From assembly GCA_021776095.1 (NCBI GenBank), contig JAJFGO010000080.1:1-35873 (forward strand): 35,873 bases of DNA. Reading direction: 5' to 3'. Under the pieces are notes generated by a model. The model saw only the letters and a list, made by a program, of their open reading frames with translations. It did no database searches and was not told where the DNA came from. Each line of letters opens with the position of its first letter. Positions within the stretch are counted from its first letter, which is position 1. Position numbers and translations under genes: made by a program. The DNA comes from Kiloniellaceae bacterium. Lineage in GTDB: Bacteria; Pseudomonadota; Alphaproteobacteria; Kiloniellales; J153. This document shows positions 1 through 8,832 of this stretch, one piece after another.

Positions 1-177
1 CAGGGCCAGAATCTGGACGACTTTCCACACCTTAAGCGTTGGTTCCAAACCATCGCCGAAAGACCCGGGACGGTCCGCGCCTATGAGGCGGGCGCCGCCC
101 TCAACACCACGCCGACCGTCAACCCGCAATCGCGCAAGATCCTGTTCGGTCAAACCGCGGCAGCGGCGTCCGCCTGA
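1..177 (+). CDS. Glutathione S-transferase family protein, C-terminal end (partial)
   Basis: Frame 1 is open from the window edge to a TGA at 175-177 and gives 58 residues. The stretch LDDFPHLKRWFQTIAERPG is the typical end of the all-helical C-terminal domain of bacterial glutathione S-transferases, where a hydrophobic-proline-x-x-x-x-W motif precedes a RPxV-like helix. The residues after it (ILFGQTA) resemble the tail of YfcG/GstB-like enzymes. The glutathione-binding N-terminal thioredoxin fold lies outside the window, so class and activity cannot be judged. The gene reads towards the SDR gene with a 67-bp gap, and the two could be co-transcribed. Confidence 0.75.
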   Translation, partial: QGQNLDDFPHLKRWFQTIAERPGTVRAYEAGAALNTTPTVNPQSRKILFGQTAAAASA

Positions 178-244
178 GTCACCCACCAATCGACCGACGT
201 CCTGAGAAACGGCGCCGGTTCATGAACGCAAGAGGAAACCAGTT

Positions 245-982
245 ATGGAGATAAGAAATTCGGTCGCCCTGGTAACCGGGGCCAACCGTGGCATCGGCAA
301 GTCCTTCGTGGCGGCCCTGCAAAAGGCGGGGGCCAAGAGAATCTATGCCGCCGCGCGCGACACCTCGAGTTTGGACGCGGTGGTCGCGAGTGACCCCGGC
401 CGGATCGTGCCGCTCAAGCTCGATGTGACCGATCCGGAGCAAGTGCAAGCAGCAGCGCGACAAGCGGCCGACGTGTCGCTGCTGATCAACAATGCGGGCG
501 TCGCCGTCTACGGTGGGTTCATCTCGACGCAAGACCCTGGGGGCTCGCGCCAGGAGATGGAAGTCAACTACTTCGGCACCTTGGACATGGTCCGCGCCTT
601 CGCGCCGGTCCTGAAGCGCAACGGCGGCGGCGCGATCGTCAACCTCGCCTCCATCGCCTCCCTGGTGAACTTTCCGATCCTGGGGCCATACAGCGCCTCC
701 AAGGCGGCAGCCCATTCCCTGACCCAGGGGATTAGGTCGGAACTGAGCGGCCAGGGCACACAGGTCATCGGGGTCTACCCCGGCCCGGTGGAAACCGACA
801 TGGCCAAGGGCTTGGACATCGCGAAAGCACCGCCCGCGCAAATCGCCGAGGCGGCGCTCGAAGCCGTGGTCACGCGGACCGAGGACGTGTTCCCGGACCC
901 CATGTCGACGGAGCTTCACGGCGGCCTGCGCCACGACCCCAAGGCGGTCGAAAAACAGATCGGCGAGATGCGGCCGGAGTAA
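245..982 (+). CDS. SDR family oxidoreductase
   Basis: This 245-residue protein is a classical short-chain dehydrogenase/reductase, a cytosolic NAD(P)-dependent enzyme acting on an alcohol or carbonyl. The cofactor motif TGANRGIG is at residues 11-18 and NNAG at 82-85. The catalytic triad is Ser136, Tyr149 and Lys153 (YSASK). The asparagine of the tetrad is probably in the VNYFG segment near 108. The length is normal for the family. The ATG at 245 follows a purine-rich AGAGGAAACC site. The substrate cannot be read from the sequence. A strong hairpin terminator follows directly, so this is the last gene of its transcript. Confidence 0.9.
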   Translation: MEIRNSVALVTGANRGIGKSFVAALQKAGAKRIYAAARDTSSLDAVVASDPGRIVPLKLDVTDPEQVQAAARQAADVSLLINNAGVAVYGGFISTQDPGGSRQEMEVNYFGTLDMVRAFAPVLKRNGGGAIVNLASIASLVNFPILGPYSASKAAAHSLTQGIRSELSGQGTQVIGVYPGPVETDMAKGLDIAKAPPAQIAEAALEAVVTRTEDVFPDPMSTELHGGLRHDPKAVEKQIGEMRPE

Positions 983-999
983 GCAGACTCGGGCTGCCC

Positions 1000-1045
1000 G
1001 GGCCGGCCGCCCTCCCCCTCTCCCCGGCGGCCGGCCCTACTTTTT
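1000..1045 (+). terminator. Rho-independent terminator after the SDR gene
   Basis: A perfect 12-bp stem is formed by GGGCCGGCCGCC at 1000-1011 and GGCGGCCGGCCC at 1026-1037, with a 14-nt pyrimidine-rich loop. It is followed by ACTTTTT at 1039-1045. It lies between two convergent genes, and the right arm overlaps the rlmD stop codon by one base. The U-tract is on the plus strand, so it chiefly ends the SDR transcript. Confidence 0.8.
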
Positions 1046-2344
1046 GAATTTCGCGACCAATTCCAGGTGCCCCGACCAGGGGAACTGATCGACCGGCGTC
1101 ACCTCGACCAGGTCGTATCCGCCATTGACTAGAATTCGAGCATCGCGCGCGAAGCTATTGGGATTGCAGGAAACGGCGATCACCGCTGGCACCTTGGATG
1201 CGGCCAGTTGGACGGCCTGCTCGCGCGCGCCGGCACGCGGCGGGTCGAACAGCGCGACATCGAAATCCGCCAGGTCGTCGGCCAGCAAGGGCGCCCGGTC
1301 CAAATCGCGCACCTCGACCGCGACCCGCGCGGCCAGGTCGGCGCGCCGGGCCGCCGCCCACAAGGCCGCGACCGCCGCCTCGGCGCTGTCGACCGCGAGC
1401 ACCCTGGACTGGGCGCTGAGGGGAAAGGTGAAGGTCCCACAGCCGCAAAACAGATCGACTGCCGCGCCGCAGCCTCCGGGCAGATAATCCAGAACCGCAT
1501 CGCACAAGGCCGCCTGGCCCGCCGCGCTGGGTTGCAGGAACCCGCCCGCCGGTGGCTCGACCGCCACGGCGCCGAAATGCAAGTGCGCCGGCCGGCGCGC
1601 CACGACCGCCTCGGGCGGGCCGGCGCGCCCCTCGCGGCCGGCCTCGGCCCATGACAGGCGCGCGAGGTCGGCCTCCTCCGCGAAGCTCGCTAAAGCCTGG
1701 CGCGCCGCCAGGTTCGGTTGGCCGGGGGCGGCGATCAGGATATCGGTCCCGGTTTCGGTCTCGGTCGCCGTCACCTCGGCACGCGCGCCCTCCGCCAAGA
1801 CCTTGGCCAACACCCCGCGCAAGGCCGGCAACAACGCCGTCAAGGCGGGCGTCAGTAGGAGGCAGGTCGAGAGATCGATGACCGCATGACTAGCGCGGCC
1901 GTGAAAACCGAGCAGAACCCCCGCCGGCTGCTTTTCCGCCGCCAGAACCGCGCGCCGCCGGGTGCCGGGCGGAATCCGCACCATGGGCCGAATGGCGACC
2001 TTGTCGAAACCGCGGTGCGCCAGGGCTTGCGACAATAGCGCCGCTTTCCACGCGCTGTAGGTTTCCGTCTCCAGGTGTTGCAGGGCGCAACCGCCGCAGG
2101 GTCCGAAATGCGGGCACGGCGGCTCGGTCCGCCCCGGTCCCTCGACAAGCAGTTCCAGGACCTCGCCCTTGGCGGACCCGGCGCGGGTCCCGGTCAGGCG
2201 AATCCGGACCCGGTCGCCGGTCTGAGTGTAGGGCACATAGACGATGGTTTCGCCGAGCGTGGCGTAACCGTCGCCGCGCGCGCCGAGCCCTTCGATGGTG
2301 ACCTCGAGATGCCGTCCGCCGCCGGGTCGTGCGCGTCGCCGCAT
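1037..2344 (-). CDS. rlmD: 23S rRNA (uracil-C5)-methyltransferase, RlmD/RumA-like
   Basis: The 435-residue protein has the complete RlmD plan. An N-terminal TRAM domain spans about residues 12-68. A 4Fe-4S site has Cys77, Cys83, Cys86 and probably Cys161, at the same spacing as E. coli C81/C87/C90/C162. The SAM-binding motif DLFCGCGTFTF is at 297-307 and DPPRAG at 367-372. The nucleophilic Cys393 sits in VSCNP. The family methylates C5 of a uridine in 23S rRNA (U1939 in E. coli); TrmFO-unrelated paralogues such as RlmC can look similar, so the exact target base is inferred. The start is ATG at 2344. It is transcribed away from sppA, with 129 bp between the two starts. Confidence 0.88.
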   Translation of the reverse strand: MRRRARPGGGRHLEVTIEGLGARGDGYATLGETIVYVPYTQTGDRVRIRLTGTRAGSAKGEVLELLVEGPGRTEPPCPHFGPCGGCALQHLETETYSAWKAALLSQALAHRGFDKVAIRPMVRIPPGTRRRAVLAAEKQPAGVLLGFHGRASHAVIDLSTCLLLTPALTALLPALRGVLAKVLAEGARAEVTATETETGTDILIAAPGQPNLAARQALASFAEEADLARLSWAEAGREGRAGPPEAVVARRPAHLHFGAVAVEPPAGGFLQPSAAGQAALCDAVLDYLPGGCGAAVDLFCGCGTFTFPLSAQSRVLAVDSAEAAVAALWAAARRADLAARVAVEVRDLDRAPLLADDLADFDVALFDPPRAGAREQAVQLAASKVPAVIAVSCNPNSFARDARILVNGGYDLVEVTPVDQFPWSGHLELVAKFKK

Positions 2345-2473
2345 GGAAACCTCTTCGCCTGGCGCCGGGTGGTTCCGGCGCCGCGACTGTAACAGCTTGG
2401 CCGGGCCTGCTCACGGATCAAGATGAGACTAAGAAGGCTCGACAAGCCCTGAACGAAGACCTATGACCCTGCC

Positions 2474-4297
2474 ATGCGGATCGTTATCTTCCTGCTCAAA
2501 TGCGTGGTCGGCGTGCTGGCGACGCTCGGCTTCTTCCTGGTCGCCGGCGGCGTGGGGGCCTGGCTCATGTGGGAGCAGGTCGAGCCGTTGCGTGCCCGTA
2601 AGGCGCCCCTGCCGGACACCATGGTGCTGACCTTGGACCTGGCGCCCGGGGTGATCGAGGCGCGCCCGGACAATCCCTTGTCACGCGCCTCGCTGAGTGG
2701 CGCCCTAGTCCTGCGTCAAACCTTGGGCACCTTGGAGGCCGCCGGCGCCGACCCCAGGGTCAAGGGCATCTTCATGCGCCTGGGACGCGGCGATCTGGGC
2801 CTGGCCCTGGTGCAGGAACTACGCGACGCGGTGCTGGACTTTCGCGCCACCGGCAAGTTCGCGATCGGCTTCGCCGAAACCTTCGGAGAGGCCGGCGACG
2901 GCACCCAGCATTACTATCTGGCGAGCGCCCTCGACCGGATTTGGCTGCAGCCCTCCGGCGATATCGGCCTGACCGGCTTCAGCCTGCAAAGCCCGTTCCT
3001 GCGCGCCGTGCTGGACGACATCGGTGTCGAGCCGCGCTTCGGCCAGCGCGGCCCCTACAAGGGTGTCGCCGCCTTCATGACCGAAACCGCCCTGCCCGCG
3101 CCGCAACGGGCGAACCTGCAGCGCCTGCTCGATTCCTCCTTGGAACAAGTGGCCGAGGACATCGCCGCGGCGCGCGCCCTGACACCGGCCGGGGTCAGGG
3201 CCCTGATCGATACCGCGCCCCACAGCGCGGCGGCGGCACTGGACGCTAAGTTGATCGACCGGATCGGATACCTGGATGCGGCGGAGGCCAACGCCATGGC
3301 CGACGCCGGTTTGGCGGAAGACAGCGCCGAACACCCCTTCGTTCCGATTGATGAATTCGCCCGGCGCCGCGACGCCGACGAATCGGCCGGCGACACCGTC
3401 GCTCTGATCTACGGCCTGGGGCCGGTGGTGCTCGACGCCGGGGAGAACGACCCGGTGTTCGGCCGCCTGACCATGGGCGCCGATACCGTGACAGCTGCCC
3501 TTCGCGCGGCCCTGGAAGATCCTGAGGTCAAGGCGATCGTGTTCCGAATCGACAGCCCCGGCGGGTCTTATGTCGCCTCGGACACGATCTGGCACGAGGT
3601 GCGGCGAGCACGTGAAAAAGGCGTGCCGGTTATTGTCAGCATGGGCGGTGTGGCGGCCTCCGGCGGCTATTTCGTCGCCGCCCCGGCGCACAGCATCGTG
3701 GCCCAGCCGGGCACCATCACCGGCTCAATCGGCGTAGTCACCGGCAAGATCGTGCTGGCCGGCCTGTGGGATCGGCTGGGCATAAACTGGGATGGGGTAA
3801 AGGCGGGTGCGCGGGCAGATACTTGGAGCGCGAACCGGGATTTCACCGCCGCCGAATGGCGTCAGGTCGAGGCCACCCTCGACCGGGTGTACGAGGATTT
3901 CACCCGCAAGGTCGCCGAGGGACGCGATTTGCCCCTGGACAAGGTGCTGAGCATCGCCGAGGGCCGGGTGTGGACCGGCGCCGATGCCTTGAACGCCGGT
4001 CTGGTCGACGCCTTGGGTGGCTATCGCAAGGCCTACGCTCTGGCCCGGGAGGCGGCCGGCTTGGACCCCGCGGCACCGATACAGGTGAAGGTCTTTCCCG
4101 AAGCGCGCGATCCGTTTCAGGCTTTCATCGAAGATACCCTGGGCGGCGCCTTGGAGGTGCCGGGCATACGCGCCCTGGTGCGCAGCCTAACGCGGGCCGT
4201 GCGGGCGTTAGGTCCGGCGATCGAGGTCATCGACATGATCACGGCCCAGCCGCGCGGCGCACAGCTGCGCGCGCCGGGTATCGAGACGGCTCGCTAA
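2474..4297 (+). CDS. sppA: Signal peptide peptidase SppA, 67K type
   Basis: This 607-residue protein is a tandem-domain inner-membrane serine protease that degrades cleaved signal peptides. A single N-terminal membrane anchor spans about residues 5-33. The general-base lysine is Lys196 (GPYKG) in the first half. The nucleophilic Ser396 (AASGGY) is in the second half. The 200-residue spacing equals that of E. coli K209/S409. The length matches the long SppA form rather than the short archaeal/Gram-positive SohB/SppA36K form. The last 28 codons, from about 4215, are duplicated at 9841 beyond the island. The stop lies 3 bp before the GTG of the truncated GNAT gene, which shows the ancestral sppA-GNAT operon. 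Confidence 0.93.
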   Translation: MRIVIFLLKCVVGVLATLGFFLVAGGVGAWLMWEQVEPLRARKAPLPDTMVLTLDLAPGVIEARPDNPLSRASLSGALVLRQTLGTLEAAGADPRVKGIFMRLGRGDLGLALVQELRDAVLDFRATGKFAIGFAETFGEAGDGTQHYYLASALDRIWLQPSGDIGLTGFSLQSPFLRAVLDDIGVEPRFGQRGPYKGVAAFMTETALPAPQRANLQRLLDSSLEQVAEDIAAARALTPAGVRALIDTAPHSAAAALDAKLIDRIGYLDAAEANAMADAGLAEDSAEHPFVPIDEFARRRDADESAGDTVALIYGLGPVVLDAGENDPVFGRLTMGADTVTAALRAALEDPEVKAIVFRIDSPGGSYVASDTIWHEVRRAREKGVPVIVSMGGVAASGGYFVAAPAHSIVAQPGTITGSIGVVTGKIVLAGLWDRLGINWDGVKAGARADTWSANRDFTAAEWRQVEATLDRVYEDFTRKVAEGRDLPLDKVLSIAEGRVWTGADALNAGLVDALGGYRKAYALAREAAGLDPAAPIQVKVFPEARDPFQAFIEDTLGGALEVPGIRALVRSLTRAVRALGPAIEVIDMITAQPRGAQLRAPGIETAR

Positions 4298-4528
4298 GGC
4301 GTGACGATCCGAAACTATCGGCCGGAAGATGCCGAGGCTCTAATCGGGCTGTTCCGCGCCACGGTACGCCAAGTCAACCTGGGCGACTATTCAAGCGATC
4401 AGGTCGCGGCCTGGGCCCCCGAGGACATCGACGCGGCCGAATGGGCGGAGCGCCAAGCGCGCAACCGAACCTTAGTCGCCGAACTGGACGGCGAGATCGC
4501 CGGCTTCGCGGAACTTCAGGACGGCGCG
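4215..4528 (+). repeat. Left copy of 314-bp direct repeat (sppA tail plus GNAT head)
   Basis: Bases 4215-4528 match 9841-10154 at an offset of 5626 with four mismatches that I could see (4241/9867, 4359/9985, 4435/10061, 4456/10082), about 98.7 percent identity. The repeat covers the last codons of sppA, the 3-bp spacer and the first 76 codons of the GNAT gene. Two of the four differences change an amino acid. Identity stops abruptly at 4529, where AT-rich island sequence begins. Confidence 0.95.
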
Positions 4529-4654
4529 TATCTTAGGCGGCAAGATACTATCACGCGTCTTTGTTGTCAGATCATTGCTGATTCAATTTCAACGAATTCT
4601 GTCTCAACTGAGCTATCAGGCCTTCGAAACCCTGGTCTTTTAGTATGCTCATGA
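4301..4654 (+). pseudogene. Truncated GNAT acetyltransferase, 5' fragment
   Basis: The frame starts with GTG, 3 bp after sppA, and its first 76 codons are almost identical to the intact GNAT gene at 9927. After AELQDGA the sequence switches to unrelated island DNA and runs for 41 meaningless codons to a stop at 4652-4654. The fragment keeps the N-terminal helices of the fold. It lacks the acetyl-CoA pyrophosphate-binding loop and the C-terminal half, so it should be inactive. The out-of-place tail also overlaps the end of the opposite-strand mlaC-like gene. It is the resident left half of a gene split by integration of the island. Confidence 0.85.
4528..4548. repeat. Small hairpin at the left island junction
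   Basis: GTATCTT at 4528-4534 pairs with AAGATAC at 4542-4548 around a 7-nt loop (AGGCGGC). It begins on the last base of the direct repeat, so it marks the junction between repeat and island. It also lies 24 bp past the stop of the minus-strand mlaC-like gene, but no T-run follows it on that strand. It could be a weak terminator, a recombination scar or chance. Confidence 0.4.
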
Positions 4655-5264
4655 ACTCTCCCCTCCTGGTTTTGGCAAGGCTGATCCCATCGTAATGGAG
4701 GTCGACAATCCTAAAGGCACCGTTCGATCTGCGAATTCGCCAAGTCGGTAAAAAAGGCTCCGCATTCAATCGAAAAATCGTAGTGTGTATCAAAATGTCT
4801 TCACTACCTCGTTGCTCCGCGCCAGTAATTTCGAAGCCTTGTACCTGATACTTCAAGAGGCGTCGGCTCAGGGTATCAATCTCCAGCCTCCTAAACAGGT
4901 CGTGATATTCCGGTCTCTGTCCGTGTCTAACGTGCTTCCAATATTGTCCAAGCACGTACTTCGATACCAATTCGAAATCAACTTCCGCAAATAGAAGACT
5001 TTCAATTTCTTCCCTTTTTTGGGGATAAGGTTTCAATTCATCCGAGAGCAGAGAGACGGCCTTGTTGCCAAGATCTTCCAAGTATTCTTCCGCGTTCAAC
5101 AAATAGGAATCAGATTCCGCGGCCGCAACCGCCTTATCAAACGGGACAACATGGACCGTTGCCACCAAAAAGACTAACCAAACTAACTCGCCGATACAAA
5201 TTGATATCGAGCGAAACGCCCCCACTCGGGGGCGTCTTTCAAATACTTCAAGCGACCTTGTCAC
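4572..5264 (-). CDS. MlaC/Ttg2D-family ABC transporter substrate-binding protein (orphan)
   Basis: The 230-residue protein resembles MlaC/Ttg2D/HpnM, soluble periplasmic proteins that carry a phospholipid or related lipid between membranes. Family hallmarks are DLGNKAVSLLSD (64-75), the FDxxxxxKYVLGQYWK-like core (97-110), the LF...RLLKYQ helix and the C-terminal pattern IVDLHYDGISLAKTRRGEF. A hydrophobic segment at about 18-48 ending AVAAA is a signal peptide. The start chosen is GTG at 5264; no strong ribosome site is visible, so a slightly later start is possible. None of the usual partners (MlaA, B, D, E, F) is nearby. It is the last gene of the island cluster, 187 bp after the TPR gene. 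Function beyond lipid binding is unknown. Confidence 0.8.
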   Translation of the reverse strand: MTRSLEVFERRPRVGAFRSISICIGELVWLVFLVATVHVVPFDKAVAAAESDSYLLNAEEYLEDLGNKAVSLLSDELKPYPQKREEIESLLFAEVDFELVSKYVLGQYWKHVRHGQRPEYHDLFRRLEIDTLSRRLLKYQVQGFEITGAEQRGSEDILIHTTIFRLNAEPFLPTWRIRRSNGAFRIVDLHYDGISLAKTRRGEFMSILKDQGFEGLIAQLRQNSLKLNQQ

Positions 5265-5451
5265 ACCAAATCACCATGCGGAAAGGACATCAGCTAACTG
5301 GGTTACAGTTACGGCACTCGCTCCAACACTTGGAAGACAAGATATACTACGTTAGCATGAAATATCACCATTCTATCACCTGTGCAGTCGGAACACTGGA
5401 CTATACAGGCCTATACCTCTCGCAAACATACAAATAAAAAGGCGCGAACTA

Positions 5452-7767
5452 CTACTTCCGTTCGGGGGTAGCCTTAATCGGATCAGCTTCCTTTAGTAAC
5501 AGTGCGAGCTTCAGTATCGAAGATTTTTGGTTGGGTTCAAAATTCTCTGACATTTCCACGTAGTGGATAAAATTTTCGAATTTCCAAACGTAGCTTTGAT
5601 CCTTATAGGACGACTTCAGGCTGGCCAATTCCTCGCGTAGGATTTCCATCTGCACCCCATATTTTTTGCCCGTCATTATCATCGCAGCGATGCGGTAAAA
5701 TCGAGCAACTGGACGCAAAAACGGCTTGCTAGAAAACAGCTTAATCTGATCCCAGCCAAGCTGCTGAGCGTCATCATAGCGCTCAGCCATGACGTACAAC
5801 TCGAGCAGACCCAAGGCAGTCCACTCGACATCCGCGGAAAGACCAGTATCGGTCCGACCATTCATTTCAAGAACTTCTTCGTAGTCAGCGATGGCACCGT
5901 CGATATTCCAGGATGGGTTCCGAGGTGCGGTTCGACTGATCGCACGCATGAAGTATGGGAGTGCGGATGGTTGGCCAATCTGCCGCCTAAACTCGATCTC
6001 CAAGGAAAACTGGGTTTCTGCTTCTGCAAAATCTCTCACAAGCCACGCGGATCGACCATTCCAGTGATAAACGTTGAGAATTCCATCGACTGCCTCTCCG
6101 TTCTCCGGATCGATCGCCAAGGCATCCTTGAAATGATCGAGCGCCCGCTCGAAATCGGATTTCTTGAGATCTAACCTAGCAAGAAAAACGAGCGGTTCGG
6201 GGTCGTCCGGGGACACTTTATGCGCATCCTCATAATGATTTCTCGCTGCATCGAAATTCTCCTCCAACTGGTGAATCAATCCCAGTCTTTTGTGGATGGT
6301 CCCGTTCATGTCATCAAACTTGAGCGATTTCAAATAGGCATCCTTAGCTGAAGAAAGTTCTCCAATCCTAAGCCATGCCTCGCCGAGGTCTTGAAAGATC
6401 AAGGGATCTTGCGAATTGGCCGCCGCGCCGAGCTGAAATTCTTCGATTGCCTCTTTTGTTCGCCCTTGGCCTAAATAAATTCGCCCAAGATACCTATGAG
6501 CTTCGCTGAAGTCGGGTCGAATTTTCAAGGCCTGTTGAAAAAACGGCTCGGCAAGTTCGTAGTCTTTCTGCTCGAAAAGCACCTTGCCTTGCTCGAACTC
6601 ACGGCCCGGGCCCGTGTTGGCAAGCACCAACTCCTCGAAACTTCCCTTCCCGCCTCGGCCAACGATCTTCCGAGCATAGTCAATTCCAGATCTCCCAACT
6701 TTTTCCCGCAGGAGCGGATAGTCCGCAACCGGTCCTTTCACGAATGGAAGCTGTATGATCGTGCCGTGCTCAGCGACCAAGATCTCAGGATAAATGCTCA
6801 GAGTTTCGTCTTTCAAACCAATCGCCCCACCAATGACCAGGTCCTTGCCTTGCACTCTCGCAATTTCCGCCGCTATAGCGGGTGGGGACCGCGTGCATCC
6901 GGCGTCTTCACGGTTCCATCTGGCGACGACTAGTCCTAGAATTCCCGAGTTACCCAAGACGTGCGCCACAAAACGCCCTAGGTCCTGCCCAATTGCCGCA
7001 CTTTGTTCGGATCTGTCGCCAAACTCATCTCGGAAGCAGGAAACAATCAATGTGGCAGGCTTGTAGCTTGGAACAGGTCGATCTGATAAGGCTTTTGCTA
7101 TCTGATCGGCCAGGTCCTCCAACACTGACATAGTAGACGCATAATCGATGCTCGAATCCCATTTCAAGATTACGTCGTGAAATGGTAAGGCCTCAAGCCG
7201 TGCTTGGAATTGAAAAGATCGTTCGAGTTCTAAAAACGTACCTGTCAAAAAGAACTCAGCGCCGACATTTCTCAGGACGTCAGGTTCGAAAATCCTCTGC
7301 GGGTAAATTTCTTCCCCGGATTCCGAAGGCAGCGCCATCTGCATATCCATCAGCGTCCTCCAAAGACAAGGACGCGACACAACCCCAATTTGAGGTTCTG
7401 AAAGCAGCACGAACTGGAGGATCTGGGCGAGTCCTTGACTGATAAATCGAGTGTCGGCTGCACCTTCAATCATTTCAAAATCACCAATCACCAAAACCGG
7501 ACTATGTTGATCCGTACAGTTCCGTGCCTGCCCCGCAATAGCTCCCGAAGGATTGGTCTGATAAACGGCCGTTAGGACAATCAAAAAAGTGACGCAACGC
7601 CATAGGCAATTTGGCACGCGACTTCCGCTCAAAACTTTCTGGGATTGTTGCCTTGGCTCTGGCTTGCTACTCAGCAATCGAATCCCTTCTTCAACGAACA
7701 TAAAGCGACTTAAGAACGCTCTCTTCTTGACCAAGTCGACAGACACATGGTTGGCCGGCTGCCTCAT
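5452..7767 (-). CDS. Secreted or membrane-anchored TPR protein with TolB-N/FlgO-like N-terminal region
   Basis: The 771-residue protein starts with a basic N-terminus and one hydrophobic segment at about 58-76, probably a signal or anchor. Residues of about 90-235 read like the TolB-N/FlgO-type domain found in many proteobacterial TPR proteins (a VLVIGDF strand, a FISQGLAQIL helix, a GAEFFLTGTF strand, then a quantity-of-effect strand and a LADQIAKAL helix). A second, weaker copy follows at about 245-390. At least five TPR units run from about 395 to 590, with W/L-G-Y/F-A-P spacing (for example YLGRIYLGQGRTKEAIEEF). The C-terminal 150 residues are helical and not recognised. Its ATG overlaps the TGA of the gene upstream (ATGA), so the two are translationally coupled. 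A scaffold role in the envelope is inferred. Confidence 0.7.
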   Translation of the reverse strand: MRQPANHVSVDLVKKRAFLSRFMFVEEGIRLLSSKPEPRQQSQKVLSGSRVPNCLWRCVTFLIVLTAVYQTNPSGAIAGQARNCTDQHSPVLVIGDFEMIEGAADTRFISQGLAQILQFVLLSEPQIGVVSRPCLWRTLMDMQMALPSESGEEIYPQRIFEPDVLRNVGAEFFLTGTFLELERSFQFQARLEALPFHDVILKWDSSIDYASTMSVLEDLADQIAKALSDRPVPSYKPATLIVSCFRDEFGDRSEQSAAIGQDLGRFVAHVLGNSGILGLVVARWNREDAGCTRSPPAIAAEIARVQGKDLVIGGAIGLKDETLSIYPEILVAEHGTIIQLPFVKGPVADYPLLREKVGRSGIDYARKIVGRGGKGSFEELVLANTGPGREFEQGKVLFEQKDYELAEPFFQQALKIRPDFSEAHRYLGRIYLGQGRTKEAIEEFQLGAAANSQDPLIFQDLGEAWLRIGELSSAKDAYLKSLKFDDMNGTIHKRLGLIHQLEENFDAARNHYEDAHKVSPDDPEPLVFLARLDLKKSDFERALDHFKDALAIDPENGEAVDGILNVYHWNGRSAWLVRDFAEAETQFSLEIEFRRQIGQPSALPYFMRAISRTAPRNPSWNIDGAIADYEEVLEMNGRTDTGLSADVEWTALGLLELYVMAERYDDAQQLGWDQIKLFSSKPFLRPVARFYRIAAMIMTGKKYGVQMEILREELASLKSSYKDQSYVWKFENFIHYVEMSENFEPNQKSSILKLALLLKEADPIKATPERK

Positions 7768-8822
7768 TGCTTTGGCCCCTTTTCCAAAGTGCTAGTAATG
7801 TTGTCCCACTCGGTCAGAATATGCGTGGCAAGCTTTTCGCCCATGCGCCGGTATGAATCCATTTTTTCTGTATGGTCAGAATGATAGGGCTCTATTTCCA
7901 GTCTTGGCTTCACAATTTGTAGGTGCAACCAAAAGTCGCTTTCGAGATCGAGTCCGAAACCACTTATAACATACTCTACACTATGTTTTTCCCAGGCTAG
8001 ATCCGATAGTTCGCCAGCTTGTCCACCGTCACCCGCACAACGAGAAAATAGGATTTTGGCTTCGAACCTTAGTACTTCGTAGCCCTTGTCTACCAAACCT
8101 TCCTCAGATTCATTGTTTGAGTGTGAAATTTTTGAGGTTATCTCCGAAGGAAGAGTTAGGATATAGTTTCTTAAATGCTTCTTCTCTGCATCTCCCATGA
8201 AAATGAAGCACGAAGCTATGACCTTATTCGTCCTGCCGATGCTTGGACTCTCGGCAACCAGGTAGCTAATTATTTTTTTTGTGGCCTGCTTTATGTCTGA
8301 CTTCGATAGCTGGGCCTCTTGGCTAAAATATTCGCCCGTGGGATAGATCTGAGACTCGCTCATGTCGTCATAATTCAACCTCGCCAATCTCCATTGGAGC
8401 ATTTGTCCAAGACTGGTCGAGGCCTCAATTGTCCCGACCAACATATGGGAAATTCCTTTCCTTCTTAGGTATGTCAGCACCTTTTGATTGCCAAAAAATG
8501 ATATCAATTCTGAGTCGACAAGACCAAAAACATGATCGTCAGGAAGTTCCAGATCAGTTCCCTTTATGCTTTCTATTCCCGCGAGCGTTTTAGGCCGGCG
8601 GAGCTCACCTGCAATATATGCTGACAACTGGTTCGCAAGCTGGTAAGACGGGGCACTAGAACGGCTGTATTTGACGCCAGCCGCCAGTCCAATGTAGACT
8701 CCTAGTTTGTTCCCACGGTCTTGAGCGGTTGCACCTCCTGCTATTGTGCCGCCAAAGAGCAGAACCAAGACGACTACAAGAGCAGCCGGTTTCTGTCCAT
8801 GCGGTGTTGGTTTCGCCACCAT
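7764..8822 (-). CDS. Secreted protein of unknown function, possible FlgO-like fold
   Basis: The 352-residue protein has a clear signal peptide: a basic start, a run ALVVVLVLLFGG, and a likely cleavage after GGATA near residue 33. The mature part alternates strands and helices. A segment around 115-135 (a YLRRKGISHMLVGTIEAS run) resembles the point in FlgO/TolB-N proteins where the domain judges and reports a named activity. I do not recognise a family with certainty. An ATG at 8822 is preceded by GGGGA at suitable spacing; a GTG one codon earlier is also possible. It is 7-10 bp after the HEAT-like gene and overlaps the TPR gene, so the three form one operon. It shares the domain idea of the TPR protein, which suggests a common ligand or partner. 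Confidence 0.6.
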   Translation of the reverse strand: MVAKPTPHGQKPAALVVVLVLLFGGTIAGGATAQDRGNKLGVYIGLAAGVKYSRSSAPSYQLANQLSAYIAGELRRPKTLAGIESIKGTDLELPDDHVFGLVDSELISFFGNQKVLTYLRRKGISHMLVGTIEASTSLGQMLQWRLARLNYDDMSESQIYPTGEYFSQEAQLSKSDIKQATKKIISYLVAESPSIGRTNKVIASCFIFMGDAEKKHLRNYILTLPSEITSKISHSNNESEEGLVDKGYEVLRFEAKILFSRCAGDGGQAGELSDLAWEKHSVEYVISGFGLDLESDFWLHLQIVKPRLEIEPYHSDHTEKMDSYRRMGEKLATHILTEWDNITSTLEKGPKQ

Positions 8823-8832
8823 CACTGGTCCC

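Noticed and set aside
179-934. Minus-strand frame of 251 codons
   Set aside because: It is the exact antisense of the SDR gene, has arginine/glycine-rich composition and no family pattern.
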